Source: Shimia sp. CNT1-13L.2
GTDB taxonomy: Bacteria; Pseudomonadota; Alphaproteobacteria; Rhodobacterales; Rhodobacteraceae
Direction: 5' to 3'
NCBI RefSeq assembly: GCF_024331145.1
Contig: NZ_JANDJO010000008.1
Location: 62,001-126,000, forward strand
Length of the DNA stretch: 64,000 bases
Within the stretch, counting starts at the first letter, position 1; every line of letters begins with the position of its first letter. The notes beneath the pieces are model-generated. The model did not search any database and had not been told where the DNA came from. It worked only from the letters and a program-made list of their open reading frames with translations. The translations under genes and the position numbers were made by a program. Shown one piece after another: positions 45,691 to 53,944 of this stretch.

Positions 45691-46605
45691 ATGGCAAACT
45701 TACGAAAAACCCTTACCAAGCTGCCTCACTTGATTACTTTTGAGGCGGCATGCCGACACAGTAACTTTACAAGAGCCGCCGAATATCTCGGGGTTACGCG
45801 TGTATCCGTCAGCCGCCAGATTGCCGAGTTGGAAGAGGCACTTGGAACAAAACTGTTCTATCGGGATCATCGCAAGGTAACCCTGACTCAGGCCGGGCGT
45901 GCTTTGGAAACCGAGGTGTCTCCAGCACTGCACCAAATTGCCGAAGCCCTTTTGAACGCGACGGCGCGCGCAAGTGACACGCGTTTGACTGTCACCACGA
46001 CCTCGGCCTTCGCCACCTACTGGTTGATGCCGCGCCTGGTCGATTTCAGCAACCAGCACCCCGACATCGAATTGAACCTCGTGGTGTCCGATCGAAAACT
46101 CGATCTCGAAGCCGAAGGGATCGATGTTGCCATTCGATATTCCAAGACGCCACCAAACTGGGAAAACGTGACGCCTCTATTGCAGGAACGCGTCTTTCCC
46201 GTTTACAGCCCGAACTACAGGGCCCGTACAGGTATGGAAACTCCGGAAGACCTGCTCAATGAGAACCTGCTGCACCTCTCAGGGATTTACCGCCCGGGCG
46301 CACGATGGCCGAACTGGTTCCGCAATTGCGAAATCCCGCCTCCGCCAGAGTCCAGCGGCGTGGTCTTGAATACCTATATCAACATGCTTCAGGCTGCGAT
46401 CGCAGGACAAGGCATCGCCCTGGCCGGCAACCCACTGGTGGACCCTTACCTTTCAGATGGATCACTCAGAAAACTGGAAGGGTTCCCGGAAATCGAACGG
46501 GATTTCTTCTACCTCATTGATGCCACGGAAAACCGGAAAGACGCGGCCACTTTCTGCGATTGGGTTCGCGATCAGGCAAGCATCACATCTCAAGCCGCTG
46601 AGTGA
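45691..46605 (+). CDS. LysR-family regulator (GcvA-like) divergent from the choline sulfate operon
   Basis: A 304-residue LysR-type regulator of the GcvA-like group. It begins MANLRKTLTKLPHLITFEAA; the helix-turn-helix covers NFTRAAEYLGVTRVSVSRQI (about residues 27-46). The ATG at 45691 was chosen because homology begins there, though its ribosome binding site is weak; an in-frame ATG at 45640 is possible. It is divergent from the ProX-type receptor gene with about 120 bases between, so it probably controls that operon in response to choline or choline sulfate. Confidence 0.85.
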   Translation: MANLRKTLTKLPHLITFEAACRHSNFTRAAEYLGVTRVSVSRQIAELEEALGTKLFYRDHRKVTLTQAGRALETEVSPALHQIAEALLNATARASDTRLTVTTTSAFATYWLMPRLVDFSNQHPDIELNLVVSDRKLDLEAEGIDVAIRYSKTPPNWENVTPLLQERVFPVYSPNYRARTGMETPEDLLNENLLHLSGIYRPGARWPNWFRNCEIPPPPESSGVVLNTYINMLQAAIAGQGIALAGNPLVDPYLSDGSLRKLEGFPEIERDFFYLIDATENRKDAATFCDWVRDQASITSQAAE

Positions 46606-46810
46606 ACAACGGCGTGACTTGAATATATTCGAGTAGGACGGGGAGTGTAGAGCGGCTCTGCGACAAGGTCACAGCCTCCAAGTGGATTTGGGATGTATTG
46701 GAGGCCCTGCCTTTCGGATACACCGCCGCAACACCCTATTTTCCTTTTCGCTGAACTTCTCCCGGAAAAGTCCTGATTGCTGCAACGATGGAGCAACTGG
46801 TTAGATGCCA

Positions 46811-47806
46811 CTACTCACCGAATGTGCGCGGCCGAGACCAAACCTCCGGATTGATCATCTGGATCGGTGCACCCTTGGCATAGGCCACCACCTGGTCGAA
46901 GATGTCGGCGAACTGCTTTTCAAACTCGTCTTCGGTCACGAAACCGATATGCGGCGTCGCTATGAGATTTGGATGCGCCAAAAGCGGGTCCTCGGGGTTG
47001 GTCAGCGGTTCGGTATCGAAAACATCAATGGCCGCCTTGCCGGGTCGCCCAACATTCAGCGCTTTCAAAAGCGCCCCCGGCTCGATCAACCCGGCCCGCG
47101 AGGTGTTCACGAACAGAGCACCGGGCTGCATATGGGTGAGGTCATCAGCCGTTATGACCCCGCGGGTCCCGGGCTTGAGGCGCACATGCAGCGAAACCAC
47201 ATCGCTTTCAGCAAAAAAAGCAGTGCGACTTTTCGAAACAAACTCTCCTTCGGCCAAAGCGCGTGCTCTGCCCTCCTCGGAGGACCACCAAATGACATCC
47301 ATGCCAAAGGCCCGAGCATATTCCGCGACCGCCTTGGCGATCCGGCCATAGCCGTAGAGGCCGAGCCGACGCCCCCGCAATGTCTTGCCAACGCCCACCT
47401 GCCAATGTCCGGACTTTACTGAGTCCATCTGCGCAGGCAAGTCGCGCATTCCCATCATGATAAGCGCCCATGTAAGCTCTGCAGCGGCATAGTTCGGGCC
47501 GCCTCCCGCGGGCATCCGGGAACACAGCAGCACGCCAAGATCTGTGCACGCTTCTACATCCACATGCGGATAGACACCGCGTTGACTGATGAGCCGGAGG
47601 TTGGGCAGTTTCTTCAACAAATCGCGCGTGATCTGTGTTCGCTCGCGAAACAAAACCACGGCGTCGGCCTCTCGCAACCGCTCAGCCAGCACGTCAACAT
47701 CCTCAACATGATCGTTCCAGACCGTCACATCATGGCCGCGAAGCTTTTCAAAACAGGGCAAGCTGCCCAATGTGTCAAACCAGTCATCAAGAATGTGAAC
47801 TTTCAT
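46811..47806 (-). CDS. D-isomer-specific 2-hydroxyacid dehydrogenase
   Basis: A 331-residue NAD(P)-dependent dehydrogenase. The nucleotide-binding region is GRRLGLYGYGRIAKAVAEYA (about residues 145-164). The catalytic arginine is in VNTSRAGLIEPG, the glutamate in DVFDTEPLTNPEDP, and the histidine in IATPHIGFVTEDEF. It is similar in layout to phosphoglycerate dehydrogenase-like and hydroxyacid dehydrogenase proteins and interconverts a 2-oxo acid and a D-2-hydroxy acid. It lies about 200 bases downstream of the universal stress gene on the same strand and could belong to the TTT transporter operon or be separate. Confidence 0.87.
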   Translation of the reverse strand: MKVHILDDWFDTLGSLPCFEKLRGHDVTVWNDHVEDVDVLAERLREADAVVLFRERTQITRDLLKKLPNLRLISQRGVYPHVDVEACTDLGVLLCSRMPAGGGPNYAAAELTWALIMMGMRDLPAQMDSVKSGHWQVGVGKTLRGRRLGLYGYGRIAKAVAEYARAFGMDVIWWSSEEGRARALAEGEFVSKSRTAFFAESDVVSLHVRLKPGTRGVITADDLTHMQPGALFVNTSRAGLIEPGALLKALNVGRPGKAAIDVFDTEPLTNPEDPLLAHPNLIATPHIGFVTEDEFEKQFADIFDQVVAYAKGAPIQMINPEVWSRPRTFGE

Positions 47807-48005
47807 TTTAGACCCCGCGACAAAGAACTATGAACAAAATGGCAAATCGGGCCTTGAATTCTGAGAGACGACATGTCCCTTCTCGTCGGAAATCAGCAAT
47901 TCTATCTGCAAAAACGCTGCCGATCTCATCGTGTAAAACGCCCAGCTTGTTCTTGCACTCGTTGACGCGTCTCTGAATTTTGGAAGATTGCATGGTCTTT
48001 CTTTT

Positions 48006-48824
48006 TCAGTGGGACAGGAGAACAGGCACTGTCGTGTTTCGCAGCACTCGTGTGGTGACGCCGCCGAGGAAATCCTCGCGGAATTTGGAGTGTTCATGGG
48101 CCCCCATAACAAGGAGGCACGGGTCCTTTTCAGTGCAATAGGCAAGCAATGCCCGCGCCGGTCCGGGAGACGTCAAGAGGGTGCCGTGGGAAGCGTCGAT
48201 GCCATGCCGGTGCAGGTGATCAAGCACCTCATCGACCGGACGCGCCAATTCAGTTTCGCCCAAAGTCAAAACCGTAACCCTACCTTGAGCTTCCAGAAGG
48301 TCGAGGCCATCCGAGAGCGCACGCGCCGAAGCCCGCGTTCCTTCCCAGGCTACGACAGCATGGGTGCGGCACCCGCCCCTGTCATGGCCCTTTGGTACGA
48401 TCAAAACAGGGCGACCACTCATCAGTGCGATCCGGTCGGGGTGAATGGTGACATGCTCGTCGACGACTTCGGACTGATCTTGACCAATCACCAGTAGATC
48501 AAAGCCTCGTGCATATTCCGCAAGAACCGCATCGACCCGCCCGGTTTGACGCCGGAAATGCAGTCTGCCGCCAAGCCCGAAACCCTCCTTGGCCGTTTCA
48601 AACCGCGCCTCAATTTCACTCAGAATATCGGCGTTGGCCTGTTCAATGATCTCGCGGGCCTTTGCCGGCACCCAGGGCGCTCGGCTGTTTACAACCTCAT
48701 GGGTTGAATACGCCAGAACTGCCGTGACGTGGGCCGAGTCCCCCGCCATCTTCGCAGCGTACTTTAGTGCGCTGACCGCGCTTTCGGAACCATTGAAAGC
48801 AACCATGATATTGCGGATAGTCAT
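48006..48824 (-). CDS. Universal stress protein, tandem UspA domains
   Basis: A 272-residue cytoplasmic protein with two UspA-like domains (about 1-140 and 150-272). The second ends with an ATP-binding-like stretch VMGAHEHSKFREDFLGGVTT (about residues 235-254) and the terminal VLRNTTVPVLLSH. The function is not specific; such proteins bind nucleotides and respond to stress or starvation. The start overlaps the stop of the PrpF-like gene (ATGA) and has AAGGAG upstream, so it is translated with that gene. Its place in a transporter operon is common for TRAP and TTT systems. Confidence 0.9.
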   Translation of the reverse strand: MTIRNIMVAFNGSESAVSALKYAAKMAGDSAHVTAVLAYSTHEVVNSRAPWVPAKAREIIEQANADILSEIEARFETAKEGFGLGGRLHFRRQTGRVDAVLAEYARGFDLLVIGQDQSEVVDEHVTIHPDRIALMSGRPVLIVPKGHDRGGCRTHAVVAWEGTRASARALSDGLDLLEAQGRVTVLTLGETELARPVDEVLDHLHRHGIDASHGTLLTSPGPARALLAYCTEKDPCLLVMGAHEHSKFREDFLGGVTTRVLRNTTVPVLLSH

Positions 48825-49918
48825 GCGAACTCCTTTCCGGCCCAGACCGATGTAGGCACATAAACATGGCCATCAGCCAGTTTGCGGGCAGTACGCACAA
48901 GACCCGCCGCATTGAGTGAAAAGCCATTATTGACCGTGAAATCGACCAACACGTCAATTGTTCCCGAAGCATGTTCGAGCACGACTTCTGCGGGTGAGTC
49001 CGATGGGCGTTCCAGCATGCCATCAGCCACTGTTCCGGGAGTAAGTGCGCAAGAGGCGATGCATTGCGCGCCGGTAACCGCCATTGTGGGGTGTGTGTTC
49101 CATGGCATGAAGTATCGCGAAGAGATCGTACCGCCTGCCCGCGCCTCAGCAAGGATTGCAAATTTCGGCGTCACACTCTCACGGACATCGCCCATCCCCA
49201 TTCGTTTCCCCGCTTCTAAGCGGATCGCCTCCATGCGCTTGAAAAAGGCGCTATTAGAATCCAGCTCTGCGGCGCTTTCATATCCCGTCAGTCCGAAATC
49301 ACGCGCGCGCGCCAGGACCACGGGCATGGCCACATCCATGCAAGTCACCTCAACCCCGTCGATTTCATCGCGCAGGTTCTGCGTTGGCAGGAAGGCACCG
49401 GTTGAAGATCCGACAACACCCATGAAGGTCAACTGTACCGGTGCGGAACTACCTGGCGCTCCGGCAATGACTGTATCGCCCGCGTATTCGAGCTGCCCGC
49501 CGGGTGTCGCAACCTTGGCGATGATCCTCGCACCCGTATTGACGGCACGGACACGTACTTCAGTTTGATCGTCAGTTGGGGTGATGAGCCCCATCTCGAT
49601 CGCCGCTGGGCCTACACCAGAGAGGATATTGCCACAGGTCGGTTTGAAGTCGACCAACTGGTCCTCAACCGAAACCTGAGCGAAGAAATAGTCCACGTCA
49701 GCCCACTCGTCATCTGACATCGAGAGCATCGCGACCTTGGTGGTCACGGCGGCCCCACCGCCGATCCCGTCGATATTGAGTGCATGGCCTGACCCCACCG
49801 CCGAGATGAGCACCTCAGACAGGGTGTCGAGGTCTTCAGGCAGGTCCTCCCGCCGAAAGTAAGGGCCCTTTGAAGTACCGCCGCGCATGAAGATGTAGGG
49901 AATAGCTGTCTGTGTCAT
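48821..49918 (-). CDS. PrpF/GalD-family isomerase (4-oxalomesaconate tautomerase or methylaconitate isomerase type)
   Basis: A 365-residue member of the PrpF family, which shifts double bonds in unsaturated tri- or dicarboxylates. It opens IPYIFMRGGTSKGPYFRRED, close to the GalD/PrpF N-terminus. TCGNILSGVGPAAIEMGLI carries the active-site cysteine-type loop, and GAQCIASCALTPGTVADG the second. The ATG at 49918 was chosen because homology begins there; the longer frame to 50059 overlaps the transporter gene. It lies 11 bases after the fused permease gene. Together they suggest a tricarboxylate such as an aconitate or oxalomesaconate as substrate. Confidence 0.86.
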   Translation of the reverse strand: MTQTAIPYIFMRGGTSKGPYFRREDLPEDLDTLSEVLISAVGSGHALNIDGIGGGAAVTTKVAMLSMSDDEWADVDYFFAQVSVEDQLVDFKPTCGNILSGVGPAAIEMGLITPTDDQTEVRVRAVNTGARIIAKVATPGGQLEYAGDTVIAGAPGSSAPVQLTFMGVVGSSTGAFLPTQNLRDEIDGVEVTCMDVAMPVVLARARDFGLTGYESAAELDSNSAFFKRMEAIRLEAGKRMGMGDVRESVTPKFAILAEARAGGTISSRYFMPWNTHPTMAVTGAQCIASCALTPGTVADGMLERPSDSPAEVVLEHASGTIDVLVDFTVNNGFSLNAAGLVRTARKLADGHVYVPTSVWAGKEFA

Positions 49919-49929
49919 AACTATCCCGC

Positions 49930-51960
49930 TCACTTCAATGGCCACGGCAGTGCGACAGCGTTTTGTAGAAGGCCCGGCGGAAAATCTCGGTTCAAAGCGC
50001 CAGCCATAAGGCACATGAAGCCGATACCCACGGCAGTGAGAAGCAGAGTTTTGCCCCACTCAGCCCCGGCGCGAACCCGGAAGAACGTAATCAGGAAACC
50101 GACCAAAGCGATGATGAAGCCAACAAACCAGGTGGCAACGATCAACCCGGCGAACCACGCCAGCGTAGACCAAAGACCATAGGGCGCATCCGCGTCTTCA
50201 CCCGCAACCTCCTTGTCGGCAAAGATACTGTCGCCTTCGGGGCGGCGCACCATCTGCACCATCAGGATCAGGCAACAGGCCAACGAGAAGCCTCCCACGA
50301 CAAGCGGGATAATCTTGTCGGTCATGTTGTAGTCCGGGATCGAATTGGCATTGACGAGAGCAAAAGTCAGGTAGCCCAAGATCACCAGAAGAAAGACGAG
50401 AGGCGCGCGTTTGGAGCCCGACTCAACCTCGCCTTCGGCCATGATCGACTTGGCCTGACGAATGCCAAGAACGACCGACGCCATCGTAATAATGATAAGC
50501 ACGATCACGATTGGGCTAAAGACATACTCAAGGCCTGCGTCAAAGCTCTTGCGGAAACGGAAGGACGCGATCTGAAAGGCTTGGTTGGTAAATTTTTCGA
50601 CCGGATTCGACAGGACGAAACCAATCAGAAACGCCGGGCGCGACCAATCAAAGCGGCGCAGGAAGATACCGATCAAGCCGATCGCGAATAGCGCCAGAAG
50701 ATCTTCGAAGTTCTGCCCCGACTGGAAAGCTGCAAAGCTAATGAGCATGAACAAGAAAGGAGCGAGATAGGTGAAGCGGATGGTGGTCAACTTGGCAATA
50801 CCACCAGAGGCTGCGATGCAGAGGATCGTGCCGACAACATTGGCCAGCGCCAACAACCATACGATAGAGTATGTGATGTCGAGATTGTTCTTGAGCATGC
50901 CGGGGCCGACTTCGATGTCGCCAGAACCAAGCAATGCGACGGCACCAATGAAAATCGCCATGGAACCCGAGCCCGGAATACCGAAAAGAAGTGTCGGCAC
51001 GAGACCACCGCCTTCTTTGGCATTGTTCGAACTTTCCGGCCCGATCACACCACGGACTTCACCCTTGCCAAAATTGGACTTGTCCTTGGTAGTCTGCACA
51101 GAATGACCATAGGCGATCCAATCGACAACTGAGCCACCGAGGCCGGGAATGATGCCGACAACAACCCCAATGATCGAGCAGCGTACCGAGAGCCAGATGT
51201 TGGCAAACCAATCCTTCACACCATCTAACCAACCGCCACCGAGCGAGGCACCTTTGGCAATCGAGCGATCCTGGCGCAGCAGTGAAACAATTTCGGGAAT
51301 GGCGAAGATACCGAGGCCGACAATCACCAGTTTCAAACCATCGGCGAGATATGGAATGTCATAAGATGCCATGCGCAAGCTGCCGCCCGCATCGGCCTCG
51401 CCAATTGTGCCGATCATGATACCCAGACCGGCTGCTGCAAGGCCCTTCAGGGGAATACGACCTGCAAGCACCGCAACCATGGACAGGCCAAGGATGGTAA
51501 TCATCAGCATTTCCGGGAGACCGAAAGCGAGAACGATCGGGCGCGCGACAAGGATGAATATGGTTAGGAAAGTGGCCCCTACAAGCCCACCGAAGAGTGA
51601 CGAGGAGAACGCGGCGGAAAGCGCGCGGGCAGCTTCACCTTTCTTGGCCATTGGGAAACCGTCGAGCACGGTCGCCTGTGACGCGGATGAGCCGGGTATG
51701 CCCATGAGCACCGAAGCAAAGGTGTCCGAGGTCGGAACCACGGCAACCATGCCGATCATCAGGGCCAAACCAAGGATCGGGTCCATGCCGAACATGAAAG
51801 GCAGGAGCAAAGAGAGCCCGGCAATGCCGCCAAGTCCAGGAAAGACCCCCACGGCCAGCCCCATTACGACGCCAAGAACCAGATAGCCAAGAACAACGGG
51901 TTGCAGGATCAGGGCCCACGCCTCACCGAGCGCAGGAAGAGCTGTGGCGAAAGCCTCCAT
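49930..51960 (-). CDS. Fused TctA-TctB tripartite tricarboxylate transporter permease
   Basis: A 676-residue inner-membrane protein. Residues 1 to about 500 match the large TctA permease, with GVFPGLGGIAGLSLLLPFMF near the start, PTSDTFASVLMGIPGSSASQ and GGSVVDWIAYGHSVQTTKD. From about residue 510 the sequence becomes TctB-like, with four helices (PLVFLLVILGYLTFALVNAN, KIIPLVVGGFSLACCLILMV and others). TctA and TctB are usually separate genes, so this is a natural fusion. Together with TctC it imports a carboxylic acid using the ion gradient. The start at 51960 has AAAGGCGG upstream. Confidence 0.92.
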   Translation of the reverse strand: MEAFATALPALGEAWALILQPVVLGYLVLGVVMGLAVGVFPGLGGIAGLSLLLPFMFGMDPILGLALMIGMVAVVPTSDTFASVLMGIPGSSASQATVLDGFPMAKKGEAARALSAAFSSSLFGGLVGATFLTIFILVARPIVLAFGLPEMLMITILGLSMVAVLAGRIPLKGLAAAGLGIMIGTIGEADAGGSLRMASYDIPYLADGLKLVIVGLGIFAIPEIVSLLRQDRSIAKGASLGGGWLDGVKDWFANIWLSVRCSIIGVVVGIIPGLGGSVVDWIAYGHSVQTTKDKSNFGKGEVRGVIGPESSNNAKEGGGLVPTLLFGIPGSGSMAIFIGAVALLGSGDIEVGPGMLKNNLDITYSIVWLLALANVVGTILCIAASGGIAKLTTIRFTYLAPFLFMLISFAAFQSGQNFEDLLALFAIGLIGIFLRRFDWSRPAFLIGFVLSNPVEKFTNQAFQIASFRFRKSFDAGLEYVFSPIVIVLIIITMASVVLGIRQAKSIMAEGEVESGSKRAPLVFLLVILGYLTFALVNANSIPDYNMTDKIIPLVVGGFSLACCLILMVQMVRRPEGDSIFADKEVAGEDADAPYGLWSTLAWFAGLIVATWFVGFIIALVGFLITFFRVRAGAEWGKTLLLTAVGIGFMCLMAGALNRDFPPGLLQNAVALPWPLK

Positions 51961-51995
51961 GGGAGCCGCCTTTCTGTAGAGATGTAGAGAAGGGT

Positions 51996-52030
51996 GGCGC
52001 GCGCTCGTGTCTCGCGAACCGACGCGCGCC
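51996..52030. terminator. Intercistronic stem-loop between tctC and the fused permease gene
   Basis: GGCGCGCG (51996-52003) pairs with CGCGCGCC (52023-52030) around a 19-base loop, shortly after the tctC stop. No T-run follows. As with other receptor-permease pairs it probably protects the receptor message or reduces read-through into the permease. Confidence 0.5.
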
Positions 52031-52044
52031 TTGAGGAGGAGAGC

Positions 52045-53133
52045 TTACTTCAGCTCGACGCCATAGGCTTCTTTGAGCCAGTTGGTGACGTAAACTTTGG
52101 CTGCGTCCGGCACCGAGGTTGCAGTGCCCAAAGCAGCGTTTGCCCCGTTACCGGTAAAGACCTTGTACTTGCCAACACGCTTGGATGAGATGTCGGCAAA
52201 GTCATCCCGCGCGACCACGGCTTCGAATGCCTTTGTGTAGGTATCAATCACATCCTGCGGAGTGCCAGCAGGCAGGAAGGCGAGTTTCTGCACCGGGAAC
52301 CCGGCAACGAAGAAGGCTTTCCACGCATCCCATGCTTCGCCCGAAGTCTCGCAGCCATCGGTAGCTTCACAGACTTCCTTGAAAGTCGGAATATCGGGGA
52401 AGGTCGGATCGCGCACGATATTGCTATCTTCATCCAATGCCCCCCAAGTCATCATCGCGACGGCCTGACCATTGGCAACCATTTCTGCGGATCCTTTGAG
52501 GTAACCGGATGAGGTCTGATAGTCGATGTTAGCTTCCCCTCGCTCGAACATCAGGCGGCCGTCACCGCGCCCCTTAATGCCAAAGACCGGCTCGACATTC
52601 ATACCAAGCATCTGCCACGCCAAGAGCGGCACGAGGTCGAGGCGGGTTGCCCCCTGCGAACCATAGATGAAGTCCGTCTCCTGTAGAGCATTGGCAGAGC
52701 CGTCAAACTTGGCGCCATCTTCAGCATTCAGATAGGCTACACCACCTGTTCCTGAGGCCATGACTGGGCTCCAGTCCTTGTACTCATAGCGCACGCGAGG
52801 ATCGTCGAGAAGATAGGGAAACTGGGTGGACCCTGACGAACCAAATAGCAGAGTGCCATCTTCGTGTTTCTGTTCCTGGAACCAATTAGCGCCCTTGGTC
52901 GATCCTGCACCCGGCATGAACTTGACGACGACCGTCGGCTGGCCGGGCAGAGCCTCACTCAGCAGCGGGGCGAAGAAGTTGGCCCATTTCGCCGATCCAC
53001 CGGTTTCGGAGAAGGGAATAACCCATTCAACGGTTTTGCCTGACAGATCCACATCGGCAACGGCCGGGGCTGCGACACCAGCAGCTGCAATCAGCCCTAG
53101 AACGGCTCGACGGGTGAGTTGGGTAACGGTCAT
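52045..53133 (-). CDS. tctC: Tripartite tricarboxylate transporter receptor TctC
   Basis: A 362-residue periplasmic receptor. The N-terminus MTVTQLTRRAVLGLIAAAGV has a twin-arginine-like signal and a likely cleavage site after AVA near residue 26. The receptor begins with VEWVIPFSETGGSAKWANFF, a variant of the usual TctC start, and continues with VVVKFMPGAGSTKGANWF. The ATG at 53133 has GGGAGG five bases upstream; the longer frame to 53298 has no support. First gene of the leftward operon tctC - fused permease - PrpF-like - universal stress, it is divergent from the two-component genes tctD and tctE. Confidence 0.9.
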   Translation of the reverse strand: MTVTQLTRRAVLGLIAAAGVAAPAVADVDLSGKTVEWVIPFSETGGSAKWANFFAPLLSEALPGQPTVVVKFMPGAGSTKGANWFQEQKHEDGTLLFGSSGSTQFPYLLDDPRVRYEYKDWSPVMASGTGGVAYLNAEDGAKFDGSANALQETDFIYGSQGATRLDLVPLLAWQMLGMNVEPVFGIKGRGDGRLMFERGEANIDYQTSSGYLKGSAEMVANGQAVAMMTWGALDEDSNIVRDPTFPDIPTFKEVCEATDGCETSGEAWDAWKAFFVAGFPVQKLAFLPAGTPQDVIDTYTKAFEAVVARDDFADISSKRVGKYKVFTGNGANAALGTATSVPDAAKVYVTNWLKEAYGVELK

Positions 53134-53241
53134 GAGATCCTCCCTGTTGACCAGACAATCACAGTCACGTCCTCCACGCCACCATGATTGAGATTCGAAA
53201 TGCAGGGTTGATTCCCCCTTCGATGTGACCAACATGGAACT

Positions 53242-53263
53242 CCAACCTTGCGCCAACCTTGCG
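53242..53263. repeat. Tandem 11-base direct repeat before tctD
   Basis: CCAACCTTGCG occurs twice in a row (53242-53252 and 53253-53263), with a further CCAAC at 53229. The 11-base period is one helical turn, as expected for tandem binding of an OmpR-type response regulator. It lies 10 bases before the tctD start codon and may be an autoregulatory or shared operator site. Confidence 0.5.
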
Positions 53264-53272
53264 GGAGCGGAC

Positions 53273-53944
53273 ATGAGAATAGTCATCGTCGAAGACAACG
53301 AAACCTTGGCGAGAGCGATTTCTTACCGACTGAAAGACCGTGGCCATGCCGCGGATGTCTTACATGATGGCAGCGATGCGGACCAGTTCCTCGCACAGGA
53401 AAGTGCCGATCTGATCGTCCTGGATATTAATCTGCCCGGGAAGAGCGGCTTGGATATTCTGCGCGCGCTTCGGGAGCGTGGAGACAATGCCCCCGTTATC
53501 CTGCTAACCGCACGCAGCGAGATCGAGGACAGGGTGACAGGTCTTGATCTGGGCGCGGATGACTACCTTGTGAAACCTTTCGAAATGGATGAGCTCGAAG
53601 CGCGCATCCGTGCGCTGTCACGCCGCAAGAACCTTGAGTTTGGTGCCAAGGACACTATCGGTGGGATTGAATTCGACAAGACCACGCGACATGTAACAGC
53701 GAACGGAGCACCGGTGGACATTCCCCGCAAGGAGCTTGCTGTTCTGGAGTGCCTTCTGGAAAGGCGAGGTCGAATTGTCTCCAAGGCGGATCTGACGGAT
53801 CATGTCTACGGCGTCGGGGCTGATGTCGACGATACGGCTGTCGAACCTCACGTATCACGGCTGCGGCGGCGACTGGTCGTTCATGGCATCGCCATCAAGA
53901 CGGCGCGCGGTCTGGGGTACATGCTTGAAGTGACAGCGCGATGA
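53273..53944 (+). CDS. tctD: Response regulator TctD (OmpR family)
   Basis: A 223-residue response regulator. The receiver domain has the acidic pocket IVEDNE (residues 5-10), the phospho-acceptor Asp51 in IVLDINLPGKSG, Thr79 in LLTARSE and Lys101 in YLVKPFE. A winged-helix DNA-binding domain fills about 125-223. The ATG at 53273 has GGGAG six bases upstream. It is divergent from tctC and overlaps the kinase gene (ATGA). The pair most likely activates the tctC operon when the substrate is present. Confidence 0.92.
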   Translation: MRIVIVEDNETLARAISYRLKDRGHAADVLHDGSDADQFLAQESADLIVLDINLPGKSGLDILRALRERGDNAPVILLTARSEIEDRVTGLDLGADDYLVKPFEMDELEARIRALSRRKNLEFGAKDTIGGIEFDKTTRHVTANGAPVDIPRKELAVLECLLERRGRIVSKADLTDHVYGVGADVDDTAVEPHVSRLRRRLVVHGIAIKTARGLGYMLEVTAR

